In this document: positions 9,425 through 18,185 of the stretch, in pieces
Layout of the letters: each line of letters opens with the position of its first letter
Numbering within the stretch: the first letter of the stretch is position 1
Source: Chondromyces crocatus
GTDB lineage: Bacteria; Myxococcota_A; Polyangia; Polyangiales; Polyangiaceae
Assembly (NCBI RefSeq): GCF_001189295.1
Contig: NZ_CP012159.1
Location: 2,928,001-2,992,000 of the forward strand
Direction: 5' to 3'
DNA: 64,000 nt
Translations under genes and position numbers: made by a program
The notes under the pieces: model-generated
Databases searched by the model: none
Seen by the model: the letters and a program-made list of their open reading frames with translations, nothing else
What the model was told of the DNA's origin: nothing

Positions 9425-10693
9425 TCACGAGGAGGATGCTTCGCCCGCGTCTGTTTCTGCAGCCTCTTTGGCAGCGGCTTCGGCTTTGGCAGCCGCCTCG
9501 GCTTCCCGCTTGGCCGCCGCCTCGGCCTTCCGCTTGGCTTCTTCCTCGCGCGCGTGGAGCGACTCTTGAGCCGCGCGGATGGCCGCAAGCAGTGGGCGCG
9601 CCTGACGTAGTACTTCGTAGTGAGCGCTGCCGTCGGAGCTGACCGGCGCTGCTGCCGTGACGGTCAGCTCTCCATGGAGCAGGACCGCTGACGCGCGTCC
9701 GAGGGCCAGGTTGACCTCCCCGCCTGGCAGCAGGTATCCAGCGGCTCCGCCGTAGAGCATGCGTGGCCCGGCTTCGAACATGCGTGCGAGCCGCGCCGCC
9801 GCTTTGGTGGGGTCACCGACCGGAGCACCGGCGAGGAGCACGTTCCCGATTTCGTCGATGGCCGTGGCAGCGTCGGCATCCGCGTCCGGCAGCGTCTCGA
9901 AACTCTCGTCCGAGGCTCCGAAAAGCGTCATGCCAGGTGCAATGGGCGTCTCCACGAAGTCCAGGAAGAAGAGGTTGGACCTGGGGGAGAGGACTCGCAG
10001 CGCACGGTAGGCATCGAACACGTTCGCTCCTCTCGGAGCGGCCTTGAACGAGCGGGCCAGCGTGAGCTGTTTTGCCTCGCCAGCCGCGAGTCGCGTGCGT
10101 GCTGCGGCGCTCTTTGCAGCGAAGACCTCATCGGATGGCATGGGTTGGAGCGCTTCGGGAAGCGCTTCCGGATCGGGGATCTCGAGTGGAGAGAGGTCCG
10201 GGGCCTGTGCGAGCTCCCACGCACAGCGTCTGACCATCCCCTCCGAGGCCCCCGCGATGGTCATCGTCTGTTCGTGGTGATCGAAGAGTGCCACGGTCGG
10301 TGCTTTGATGAACCGGCTGAGGAGCGCCATCTGACCCCAAGGATCGAAGCCGAGCGCCAGCTGCAACGCCTCGTAGGCGATGAAACCCACCAGGCCCTGA
10401 TTGAGCATGGCCGCGAGGCGCCGCGTCCCGTTCGTATCGCCGTCCAGGAGCGCTTCGTCCAGCGTGGCGCTCTTCGTGAGCTCGACCATTTCCTGTCGGA
10501 GCGCCGCCAGCGCGTCCTTCCCGTTCGGGAAGAGGGTCTCGCTCCGAGGTCGGTACCCGACGGCGGCATAACGGCCCTCTCCCCACTCGAAGAGGAACGT
10601 CGGACGCTCCGGCGCGAGAGTCCTCATCGACGCATAGGCGCGGACAGGTGTGACGTGATCAGCGGGAAAGACACGAACGACGACCGAACTCAT
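9425..10693 (-). CDS. degenerate chorismate-binding (TrpE/PabB-like) protein
   Basis: A 422-residue protein starting at the ATG at 10693 (MSSVVVRVFPADH). The layout resembles anthranilate/aminodeoxychorismate synthase component I: an N-terminal domain with GRYAAVGYRPRSETLF and GLVGFIAYEALQ, then FFLDFVETPIAPGMTLFGAS (family: FGASPE), LLAGAPVGDPTKAAARLARM (family: SGTPK...A), GPRMLYGGAAGYLLPGG (family: GxYxGAVGY) and LRQARPLLAAIRAA. However, the IAIRT and AGAGIV catalytic blocks read LALGRAS and TAAAPVS, and the ~100 residues between GAS and the SG(T/A)PK block are nearly gone, so catalysis is unlikely. An Ala/Glu/Lys coiled coil closes the protein. No trpG or trpD neighbour. Confidence 0.7.
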   Translation of the reverse strand: MSSVVVRVFPADHVTPVRAYASMRTLAPERPTFLFEWGEGRYAAVGYRPRSETLFPNGKDALAALRQEMVELTKSATLDEALLDGDTNGTRRLAAMLNQGLVGFIAYEALQLALGFDPWGQMALLSRFIKAPTVALFDHHEQTMTIAGASEGMVRRCAWELAQAPDLSPLEIPDPEALPEALQPMPSDEVFAAKSAAARTRLAAGEAKQLTLARSFKAAPRGANVFDAYRALRVLSPRSNLFFLDFVETPIAPGMTLFGASDESFETLPDADADAATAIDEIGNVLLAGAPVGDPTKAAARLARMFEAGPRMLYGGAAGYLLPGGEVNLALGRASAVLLHGELTVTAAAPVSSDGSAHYEVLRQARPLLAAIRAAQESLHAREEEAKRKAEAAAKREAEAAAKAEAAAKEAAETDAGEASSS

Positions 10694-10849
10694 GTCCGGC
10701 GAGCGTACATGCATCATCTGCGTCGGCGAAGAGGTGCGCGTGCCGCGTCATCGGCGGGCGATGCTTCCGACGCTGTCGATGGAGCCGTGCGTGGAGACGC
10801 AATACCCCCCTCTGGGGGGAGACGCAGAGCCGGAGTGGCCCGGCTCGGC

Positions 10850-11458
10850 TCAGTAGTGACCGAAGAGGTCCTGGATCCGCGATTCGAGCGCGACGGCGAT
10901 TTTGTAAAGCGACGAGATGGACGCCGACGACTCTGCTCTCTCGATCTGGGAGAGGAGAGAGACGCTCAGACCCGTCCGCCGCGCCATCTGCTTGAGGGTC
11001 AGATCCTTGTCCTTGCGGAGGTTGCGGATCGTGTCGCCGATCACGCGGTGAAGTTGCTCCTCCGGGGTGCGCGCGAGACCCTTCTTGCGCATGACCCGCG
11101 CGAGCACCTCGCGGAACTCGTCCACGTTGAACGGCTTCTTGATGTAGTCGACGGCATCGAGCTTCATCGAGGCCACGGCGCTCTCGAGGTTCGGGAAGCC
11201 GGTGAAGATCACCACGGCGATGTCGCTGTCGACCTTGCGGATCCGCTTCAGGACTTCGATGCCATCAAGCTTCGGCATCATCAGATCGAGGATGATCAGA
11301 TGGTAGCCACCAGCCCTCACCTCCTCTTCCACCGTTGTCGGATCGGCTAGCGTCTTTACCTGGTAGCCGTCTCGCTCGAGCAGCGTCTGCATGTAGTCGC
11401 AGATGGCTCGGTCATCATCGACGATCAGAATGCGTACAGCGGGAAGCTCGATTGCCAC
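10850..11458 (-). CDS. response regulator: receiver plus XRE-type HTH
   Basis: A 202-residue two-domain protein. The receiver is residues 8-125: acidic pocket LIVDDD (Asp14-16), phospho-acceptor Asp58 in LIILDLMMP, Thr86 in IFTGF and Lys108 in IKKPF. The output domain (about 135-200) is an XRE/Cro-type helix-turn-helix (LKQMARRTGLSVSLLSQIER) rather than the usual OmpR, NarL or Fis types. The start is GTG at 11458, supported by AGGAGG six bases upstream. It would bind DNA after phosphorylation by an unlinked kinase; the hybrid kinase at 13252 is a possible but unproven partner. Confidence 0.9.
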   Translation of the reverse strand: MAIELPAVRILIVDDDRAICDYMQTLLERDGYQVKTLADPTTVEEEVRAGGYHLIILDLMMPKLDGIEVLKRIRKVDSDIAVVIFTGFPNLESAVASMKLDAVDYIKKPFNVDEFREVLARVMRKKGLARTPEEQLHRVIGDTIRNLRKDKDLTLKQMARRTGLSVSLLSQIERAESSASISSLYKIAVALESRIQDLFGHY

Positions 11459-11930
11459 CAGTTCCTCCTATCCCTCTCCGCGGCCAGCGGGCCGCTCCCC
11501 CCCAGGGGGTCGTGAGAGCGACGCCATGCAGGCGAGGTCTCACTTCTCTTGCCGAAGCCCGGTCGGTCGAACCCGACCAGGCCTGACTGGATTCTGACAC
11601 CCGGCAGAGCACGTCGCCCCGCCTTCGGTCCAGATTCCAGTGACACTTTAACACGCACCAGGCAACTAGGACCTCAGAGTTTTTGTTCTTCCGAACGCTT
11701 TCTTCCTGCTCGTACCCCGTCCTGGGCGCGCTCGCGTGCCAGCTTGGTGGTTTGCCCTTCGTTGATGCCGCTCTGGGGGCCCTTCCCGGCTGATGGGCGG
11801 GGATGATTCCAGGACATGTCGAGGGAATGCGAACAGAAGAAGAGAATTCTTCCTCTCGGACGCTTGACAGAAGGGCCTAGTTTGGCGATGTTGCGCGCCC
11901 ACGAAATGCGGGCGTTGCTTCGTAGCAGCG
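11459..11930. other. intergenic region between regulator gene and tRNA-Pro
   Basis: 472 bases without a credible protein gene. It must hold the minus-strand promoter and leader of the receiver-XRE gene near its left end, and the tRNA promoter near its right end (11864-11892). A small palindrome AGAATTCT sits at 11843-11850. Less GC-rich than the flanking genes toward 11820-11900. Confidence 0.6.
11864..11892 (+). promoter_or_regulatory. predicted sigma70-type promoter of tRNA-Pro
   Basis: A perfect -35 hexamer TTGACA (11864-11869) is followed after 17 bases by GATGTT (11887-11892), a weak -10 match. Transcription would start about 11898-11900, some 30 bases before the tRNA. The perfect -35 and spacing support it; the -10 is the weak part. 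Confidence 0.5.
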
Positions 11931-12004
11931 CGGGGCGTAGCGCAGCCTGGTAGCGCACTCGGTTCGGGACCGAGGAGTCGGAGGTTCAAATCCTCTCGCC
12001 CCGA
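11931..12004 (+). tRNA. tRNA-Pro (anticodon CGG)
   Basis: 74 nt folding as a complete cloverleaf. The acceptor stem CGGGGCG pairs with CGCCCCG with discriminator A; the D stem is GCGC/GCGC; the anticodon stem CTCGG/CCGAG holds loop TTCGGGA, giving anticodon CGG that reads the proline codon CCG; the T arm is GGAGG-TTCAAAT-CCTCT. The C1-G72 pair and G37 fit tRNA-Pro. CCA is not encoded (CTA follows). Confidence 0.97.
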
Positions 12005-12020
12005 CTAAGTTTTGACGATT

Positions 12021-12044
12021 CAGCCGTGCCGGCCATCACGGCTG
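12021..12044 (+). terminator. hairpin after tRNA-Pro, possible terminator
   Basis: CAGCCGTG (12021-12028) pairs perfectly with CACGGCTG (12037-12044) around an 8-base loop, 16 nt past the tRNA. There is no T-run after the stem, so termination may be weak or factor-assisted. Confidence 0.4.
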
Positions 12045-12167
12045 TCACTCCGGGGCAAGCGAGCACGCTGGCACCGAGAAGAGTGGCCTGACCAACGGGA
12101 CAAAGAGCACCCTGAGGTTCAACGATGAGCCTCGGGGTAGCTCGGACCCGAGACGGTGCCTGTTGGT

Positions 12168-13103
12168 TCAGCTCGGTCCGAGCTGGTCGGGTTGGTACCT
12201 CCCTCCGGGATCGCGCTCGGCCCAGCCTGACTTGCGCAGGAAGTCCTCGAACGTGAGCATCCCTGGATGCAAGGCGCGAAGCTGGGGAATCGCAGCCTGG
12301 AAGCCGTGCTTGAAGACGGCGGTGAACAGCTCCGCCATGTCCTCGTCCTGCGCGCGGATGCGGGCAAGGCTGGCGGAGCTTCCGGCGAACTCCACGGGGA
12401 AGCCGAGTACCCGGGAGAGGGTGTTCGCGATGTCGAGCATCGTCAGCTCGTCCCCGGCGAGGTCGAACCTCATGCCGATGAACTCCTGGGGTCGGTCGAA
12501 GGCCATGACGACGAAGCGAGCCAGATCCTCCAGCGCGATCATCTGCAGCTTCGTATCCGGGTCCCAGGGCATGAGCAGCTGTCCTCGAGAGATGCCGCTG
12601 CAGAAGCCCAGCTCCGGGTCCTCGAAGTTATCCATGAAGAAGACCCCGCGGACGATGGTCAGCGGGAGTCCGATCGCGCGACCATATTCTTCGACGGCGA
12701 GCTTGCCACGATTGACGGATAACTCGGGCGCAATGGTGACGCCGCCGCCGGAGGATTGAATGAAGTGGGCGACCGCCGCATCCTTCGCGGCCTTCATGAG
12801 GTTCTTCCCTTGCCTCACTTCGCCAGCTTCCCCGAGCTTGGACCCGGGGGCGCCATCCCAGTAGTTCTGTACCCCGAAGACCCCATGGACGCCGTCGACT
12901 GCGGCCTCGAGCGACGTCCGATCATCGAGGTCTCCCGCAATGACGCGCACACCGCTCATGGCGAGTGAGCGTGCTGCGGGTTTGTCCGGGCTCCTGCAGA
13001 GCGCTCGTACACGGTAACCGCGTCCGAGCAGCTCGCGCGCGACAGCGCCCCCTTGTCTTCCTGTCGCGCCGATAACGAGTATCTCGCGTCCTGCTGTGTT
13101 CAT
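12168..13103 (-). CDS. NmrA-like NAD(P)-binding protein
   Basis: A 311-residue atypical short-chain dehydrogenase of the NmrA/HSCARG type. The start is the ATG at 13103. The Rossmann dinucleotide motif is GATGRQGGAVARELL near residues 11-25, with the NADP-preferring Arg in VRALCRSPDK. DGVHGVFGVQNYWDG and the GGGVTIAPELS segment fit the family. The usual YxxxK catalytic pair is not evident, as is normal for NmrA proteins, which often sense the redox state of NADP or act as reductases on unknown substrates. No operon partner. Confidence 0.85.
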   Translation of the reverse strand: MNTAGREILVIGATGRQGGAVARELLGRGYRVRALCRSPDKPAARSLAMSGVRVIAGDLDDRTSLEAAVDGVHGVFGVQNYWDGAPGSKLGEAGEVRQGKNLMKAAKDAAVAHFIQSSGGGVTIAPELSVNRGKLAVEEYGRAIGLPLTIVRGVFFMDNFEDPELGFCSGISRGQLLMPWDPDTKLQMIALEDLARFVVMAFDRPQEFIGMRFDLAGDELTMLDIANTLSRVLGFPVEFAGSSASLARIRAQDEDMAELFTAVFKHGFQAAIPQLRALHPGMLTFEDFLRKSGWAERDPGGRYQPDQLGPS

Positions 13104-13251
13104 AGACAGGAGCGTATCAGTGGAGGTGTGCGCATTAGCAAGCGCTCTCGGGCGCACGTCGAGCGCATGTTCCGCTACGCCCCGGGCTCATACAGCGCTG
13201 TCGCTTCCGTCCGTTCAATCGTGCCCGAAGCGTCGATTCGGGCACATGGCG

Positions 13252-16068
13252 TCATCCCGTGCGTCCTGCGAGATTCGCGATCACTGCTGCCAGCTCGGAC
13301 GCTTCAATGGGCTTCGGCACATGAGATTGAAAGCCGGCGAGCAGCGCACGAGTTCGATCCTGGGCGCTCGCATATGCCGTGAGAGCTGCAGCGGGAATGC
13401 GTCCCCCTCGCTCCGGGCTGCGAGCGCGGAGCCGCCGGATGAGGCTGTATCCGTCTTCGCCCGGCATCCCCAGATCGCTGAGGATCACGTCTGGTTTGAT
13501 GCGCTCGATGGTCGCCAGCGCGTCCGTCACGGTGGCTGCGGTGGTCACCGTGGCGCCCTTGCGTTCCAGCACTGCGCCGACGAGCTCGCGGGCGTCGGGC
13601 TCGTCATCCACGACGAGGATGTGCAGCCCTTGCAGTGTGGGCTCGCTGTCGAGCAGCGCCGCTGCATTGTCCAGCTTGCGCAGCGCGCTCGCGCCCACCG
13701 CAATCGGCATCTCGACGGTGAAGATCGCCCCCCTCCCCTCGCCGGCACTCTCGGCGCGGACGACACCGCCGTGCAGCTCGACCAGGTGGCGAGCGATGGC
13801 GAGGCCCAGACCGAGGCCGCTGTGGGGGCGGGTGCTCGTGCTGTCTGCCTGGCGGAAGCGGTCGAAGACGTAGGGCAGGAACTCCTGGGCAATGCCCTGC
13901 CCGTTGTCGCGGACTTCGAGGCGGGCCGCTCCCCCGATCCGGACCAGCTGCACCGAGACCCGACCCCCCTTGGGCGTGAACTTGATCGCGTTGGACAGGA
14001 GGTTCCAGACCACCTGCTGCAAGCGGGTCGGGTCGCCCGAGATCGGCCCTGCGGATGGGTCGAGCGACACGCTGATCTCGATCCCCTTCGCGTCGGCACC
14101 GTGGCGGACCGCGTCGATGGCCGCGTGGACGACTGGAGGCAGATCGAGTGCGGTCACCTCGAGCCGCAGCTTGCCCGTGATGATGCGTGATGCATCGAGC
14201 AAGTCCTCCACGAGCTGCGCCTGCAGCGCGCCATTCCTCTCGATCGCTTCGAGCGCCCGGGCCTGGGTCTCCGGCTTGAGAGATCCCTGCCGGAGCATGC
14301 GCGTCCAGCCCAGGATGGCGGTGAGCGGCGTGCGGAGTTCGTGGGACAGCGTGGCGAGGAACTCGTCCTTGGCGCGGTTCACCTGCTGTGCCTCGCGATA
14401 GAGCTGGGCATTGTCCAGCGCGAGCGCCGCGAAGCTGGAGAGCTCCTCCGCCAGCGTGAGATCATCGAGGTTGTACCGGCGGCCCGGCTGCGCCGAGACG
14501 AGGGTGATCGCGCCGCGGGTCCTGCCGCGAGCGCGCAGCGGGACGATCATCGCGGAGCGGACCCCGAGCTCTCGCAACAGCGCCAGGTAATTCAGATCCC
14601 GGTCGTCCGGGCGGACCGCTGCCGACAGCTCGACGCGGCGTTCTCCGGGGCCCAGCTCGGTCCACGTCCCGGAATCCGAGTCCTGGATGTCGGGCCACAG
14701 GATCGACTCACCGGTGCGGAGGACCCCGTGCACCGCGTACGGCACATCGGGCTCGGATGGATACCGTCGACGGAGCGCATCGATGACATCCCCCTGCGCG
14801 GACTCCAGGTGGATCGCAGAGAGGCGCACCACGGACCCATCGGACTCGAGGATGTCCACGATGGCGCCATCCGCGACGTGAGGCGCGGCCAGGCACGCGA
14901 CGTTGCCCAGCGTCGCCTCGAAATCGAGTCCTGACAGGGCGAGCTTGCGGCTGGCTTCGCTGATGAACTGACGACGCTGATCCTCGCGGCGCTTCTCCGT
15001 GACGTCACGGAATACCAGCACCACCCCGATCAGCTCGCCTTCGTCGTTGCGGATGGGCGCCCCGCGCTCGTCGACGGCCAGCTCGGTGCCGTTCTTCCGC
15101 ACGAGCTGGGTGCTCTCCGCCAGACCGACGAGGGTGCCACTCCGGAGCACCTTCGTGACGGGGCTGTCCAGCTCCTCGCGCGTCCGCTCGTCGAGGGTTC
15201 GGTAAACATCACCCAGCGGCAGCCCGCGCGCCTCGCTGATGCTCCAGCCCGTCAGCGCTTCGGCCATCGGGTTCATGAACTCGATGCGCCCTGCGCTGTT
15301 GGTGGCGATGACGGCGTCTCCGATGCTCTTCAAGGTGGTCGCCAGCCAGGCTTCGCTGACGCGCAACTTGGCTTCGAGCTGCTTGAACTCGGTGATGTCG
15401 GCGAAGATGGACAGCGCACCGACCAGCTCGCCGTCACCCGACACGATGGGCGCGCAGCTCCCGAGGAGCATGCCGTGGGTGCCATCGAAGCGCTGGAAGT
15501 GGACCTCCTCGGCGGTGATCACGGCCCTGCTGCTCAGACAGCGGTTCATCGCCCAGTCACTCGACGCATAGGGCCGCCCGTCGGGGTGGAATGCCCGGTA
15601 CTGGCCCCACTGCTCGACGGTATCCGCCGTCGCGCTGCCCGCCCAGACCCGCTCGGATGCGCGGTTCTGGAGGATGATCTTGCCGTCTGCATCCGAGACC
15701 AGCATCCCGTGCGGGCTGTGGTTCAGGATCACGTCGAGGAGTCCACGATCCTGGCGAGCGAGGACCCGCAAGCGCTCCACCTCACGGCGGAGGGCCTCGA
15801 CTTCGAGCTCGTCGGGGGGCGCCGTCTCCTCCACCGGCGTGAGCTGGAACGTGGCGCTCGCGGCGGGGCGAACACTGGCAATGACGCGGTCGATCTCGGC
15901 GACAGCGGGCCCGATGAGACGTCGCTGCTCCGCGCTGACGGCCGCGTCGAGGATCACCGAGCGGGCCCTGCTGAGCGCGGAGATCAGCGACGTATCCGCA
16001 CGGTCAGGCATGCCAGAGGAATCCCATGAGCCCATAGCGCTTACAAGAGGGCCGAGCAGCCCCTCCAT
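13252..16068 (-). CDS. hybrid sensor histidine kinase (PAS-PAS-GAF-HK-REC)
   Basis: A 938-residue soluble kinase; the ATG at 16068 is preferred to the adjacent GTG. Domains in order: PAS about 105-215 (NHSPHGMLVSDADGKIILQN), PAS about 235-360 (SIGDAVIATNSAGRIEFMNP), GAF about 375-555, HisKA with phospho-acceptor His576 (ATLSHELRTPL), an ATPase domain with NLLSNAIKFTPKGG, DNGQGI and GLGLGLAIARHL, then a C-terminal receiver with Asp865 (VILSDLGMPG) and VPKP. No membrane segments are seen, so it should sense a cytosolic signal. The kinase and receiver suggest an internal phosphorelay, with an output regulator that is unlinked or is the receiver-XRE protein 1.8 kb away. Confidence 0.93.
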   Translation of the reverse strand: MEGLLGPLVSAMGSWDSSGMPDRADTSLISALSRARSVILDAAVSAEQRRLIGPAVAEIDRVIASVRPAASATFQLTPVEETAPPDELEVEALRREVERLRVLARQDRGLLDVILNHSPHGMLVSDADGKIILQNRASERVWAGSATADTVEQWGQYRAFHPDGRPYASSDWAMNRCLSSRAVITAEEVHFQRFDGTHGMLLGSCAPIVSGDGELVGALSIFADITEFKQLEAKLRVSEAWLATTLKSIGDAVIATNSAGRIEFMNPMAEALTGWSISEARGLPLGDVYRTLDERTREELDSPVTKVLRSGTLVGLAESTQLVRKNGTELAVDERGAPIRNDEGELIGVVLVFRDVTEKRREDQRRQFISEASRKLALSGLDFEATLGNVACLAAPHVADGAIVDILESDGSVVRLSAIHLESAQGDVIDALRRRYPSEPDVPYAVHGVLRTGESILWPDIQDSDSGTWTELGPGERRVELSAAVRPDDRDLNYLALLRELGVRSAMIVPLRARGRTRGAITLVSAQPGRRYNLDDLTLAEELSSFAALALDNAQLYREAQQVNRAKDEFLATLSHELRTPLTAILGWTRMLRQGSLKPETQARALEAIERNGALQAQLVEDLLDASRIITGKLRLEVTALDLPPVVHAAIDAVRHGADAKGIEISVSLDPSAGPISGDPTRLQQVVWNLLSNAIKFTPKGGRVSVQLVRIGGAARLEVRDNGQGIAQEFLPYVFDRFRQADSTSTRPHSGLGLGLAIARHLVELHGGVVRAESAGEGRGAIFTVEMPIAVGASALRKLDNAAALLDSEPTLQGLHILVVDDEPDARELVGAVLERKGATVTTAATVTDALATIERIKPDVILSDLGMPGEDGYSLIRRLRARSPERGGRIPAAALTAYASAQDRTRALLAGFQSHVPKPIEASELAAVIANLAGRTG

Positions 16069-16185
16069 CACGTGGTCGCCCGAGACAGCGAAGGCGCGCG
16101 AGGACAGAAAAATGCTGTAACCGTACCGGGGCGTCCCTACGGAGAGGCTGGCAGAACGTATCGGGGAAAGGCAGATCCGCAGCTC

Positions 16186-16209
16186 GGGTGACTCCCCAGG
16201 GAGTCACCC
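16186..16209 (-). terminator. hairpin just past etfA stop
   Basis: GGGTGACTCC (16186-16195) and GGAGTCACCC (16200-16209) form a perfect 10-bp stem with a 4-base loop, ending 6 nt beyond the etfA stop. No T-tract follows on the minus strand, so it may terminate weakly or protect the 3' end of the mRNA. Confidence 0.5.
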
Positions 16210-16214
16210 CGGGA

Positions 16215-17192
16215 TCAACCGCGTGCGGACTGGATCTGCTTCGTCAGCTCGGGCACAGCTGCGAAGAGGTCGGCCACGAGACCGTAGTCGGCGACCTGGA
16301 AGATCGGCGCGTCGGCATCCTTGTTGATGGCGACGATCACCTTCGAGCCCTTCATGCCAGCGAGATGCTGGATCGCGCCGGAGATCCCGATCGCGATGTA
16401 GAGCTGAGGGGCGACGATCTTGCCGGTCTGACCCACCTGCAGATCACCGGGCGCATAGCCCGCGTCGCAGGCGGCACGGCTCGCGCCGACGGCGGCTCCG
16501 AGCACGTCCGCAAGCGGATCGATCACCTGGTTGAACTTCTCCTTCAGAGCGCGGCCACCCGACACGACGACCTTGGCCTCGGCGAGCTCCGGGCGGCTGC
16601 TCTTGACCTGATCGAACGAGACGAACTCCACCCGTCCTGCCGCTGCACCCGGCTGCGTCACCGCCACCGCCTCGACGGCCGTCTGAGCGCCCGACGCATC
16701 TGCGGCGGCGAAGGCACTCTGCCGGACGCTCACCACCTGGATGGGGGTGGAGACGCTGACGAGCCCGAAGGCGTTGCCTGCGAACATGGGACGCCGGTAG
16801 CGGAGGGAGCCGCCCTCGGTGATCACGCCGGTGATGTCGCTGGCGTAGCCTGCGTCGAGGCGCGCCGCGACGCGCGGCAGGAGGTCCTTCCCGTAACCGC
16901 TGGCTGCACCGACCACGACGGCGAAGCCGCGCGACTTCGCCACCTCGGCGACGGTCGGCGCGTAACGCTCTGCGAGGTAGGTCTCGAGCGACGCATCCTG
17001 CGCGACGAGCACCTTGGCCGCACCGAGCGACGCAGCCTCGGCAGCCGCGGCATCCAGCCCGCTGCCGATGACCAGGATCGAGTACGTGCCTCCGAGCGCC
17101 GTCGCCGCCTGGCGCGCGAACGTCACCGCCGAGTGCGTCGTCTTCTTCAGCTTGCCTTCGGCCGCCTCGGCGACCACGAGAACATCAGCCAT
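16215..17192 (-). CDS. etfA: electron transfer flavoprotein alpha subunit
   Basis: 325 residues, the usual bacterial length. The C-terminal FAD domain carries the family block [20 protein letters not shown] and [21 protein letters not shown]-terminal [15 protein letters not shown] is typical. With EtfB it accepts electrons from acyl-CoA dehydrogenases and passes them to the quinone pool through ETF:quinone oxidoreductase. It follows etfB after 57 nt with GAGGTG ahead of ATG. The nearby dienoyl-CoA isomerase gene is not in the same unit. Confidence 0.97.
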   Translation of the reverse strand: MADVLVVAEAAEGKLKKTTHSAVTFARQAATALGGTYSILVIGSGLDAAAAEAASLGAAKVLVAQDASLETYLAERYAPTVAEVAKSRGFAVVVGAASGYGKDLLPRVAARLDAGYASDITGVITEGGSLRYRRPMFAGNAFGLVSVSTPIQVVSVRQSAFAAADASGAQTAVEAVAVTQPGAAAGRVEFVSFDQVKSSRPELAEAKVVVSGGRALKEKFNQVIDPLADVLGAAVGASRAACDAGYAPGDLQVGQTGKIVAPQLYIAIGISGAIQHLAGMKGSKVIVAINKDADAPIFQVADYGLVADLFAAVPELTKQIQSARG

Positions 17193-17249
17193 GGTTCCAC
17201 CTCACCGCAACACGCGAACAGAAAATCGAAGAAGTGCTTGCCTCGTGCC

Positions 17250-18077
17250 TCACAGGACCTTCGCCTCGTCCTTCAGGCGTGTGACCAGCTCACCGACATC
17301 CTTGACCTTGATGCCAGCCTTGCGAGCCGGCGGCGGCTCGAACGAGTGGTACTGCACCTTGAGCCCCTGATCGGCCGCGAGGTCGGCGAGCTTCACCTCC
17401 GCGAGCGGCTTCTTCCTCGACGCCATGATGGCGGGCAGCGCCGCGAAGCGGACGCCGTCGTTGTACTTGAAGGTGCGGGCCGTCTTCAGCGAGTACACGC
17501 TGGTCGGTGCGACGATGCGCAGATCCACCGTGACCACGGCGGGCAGACGCACGCGCAGCGACGCCACGCCGCCATCGACCTCGCGGCCGACGAGCAGCGC
17601 GCCCTGCTCCTCCTGGATGGTCGCGGCGAACGTCGCCATCGGCCAGTCGAGCAGCTCGGCGAGCGCCTGACCCACCTGGTTGGAGTCACCGTCGACGGCC
17701 TGCTTGCCCATGAGCACGACGTCCGGCTTCTCGCGCTCGACGAGAGCCTTGAGTGCGCGAGCGACGAGCGCCCCATCGAGCTTGTCGTCGGTCACGTCGA
17801 CACGGATGGCGCGGTCGGCGCCCGTCGCGAGCGCGGCGCGGAGGGTCTGCTCCGTCTCCTTCGGACCGAACGTCACCACCACGACTTCGCCCGTGCGGGC
17901 CTTGGGCGCCTTGCCGTCCTCGGTGAGGCGCAGGGCTGCCTCCAGCGCGTACTCATCGAACGGGTTGGGCTTCCATTCGAGCCCGGTCGTCTCGATCCGT
18001 TCACCCGACGGCGGGATTTTGACCTTGTTCGCGTTGTCCGGATCAGCGACGCGCTTCAGTGCAACGAGGATCTTCAC
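17250..18077 (-). CDS. etfB: electron transfer flavoprotein beta subunit
   Basis: A 275-residue ETF beta subunit that holds AMP and forms a heterodimer with EtfA. Motifs: MKILVALKRVADPDNANKVK, NPFDEYALEAALRL, the ADRAIRVD segment and DVVLMGKQAVDGDSNQVGQ (family signature). The start is GTG at 18077 with AGGAG about 11 nt upstream. First gene of the etfB-etfA unit, divergent from nadB with 108 nt between. Confidence 0.97.
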   Translation of the reverse strand: MKILVALKRVADPDNANKVKIPPSGERIETTGLEWKPNPFDEYALEAALRLTEDGKAPKARTGEVVVVTFGPKETEQTLRAALATGADRAIRVDVTDDKLDGALVARALKALVEREKPDVVLMGKQAVDGDSNQVGQALAELLDWPMATFAATIQEEQGALLVGREVDGGVASLRVRLPAVVTVDLRIVAPTSVYSLKTARTFKYNDGVRFAALPAIMASRKKPLAEVKLADLAADQGLKVQYHSFEPPPARKAGIKVKDVGELVTRLKDEAKVL

Positions 18078-18185
18078 GGCTACCCTGTCTCCTGAGTTTG
18101 TGGTGATGACGCGGGGCGTTAGCTAGGAAACGCTCAATGACAGCGTTGTCGTTGTGCGTCAAGGAGCCTGCTACGCTGCCGCGCC

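Noticed and set aside
11459-11930. Small protein genes in the regulator-tRNA gap
   Set aside because: Frames of 80-110 codons overlap each other on both strands, lack ribosome-binding sites and have no recognisable motif.
16188-18095. Plus-strand frame across etfA and etfB
   Set aside because: The minus strand encodes clear ETF subunits; this is the complementary shadow.
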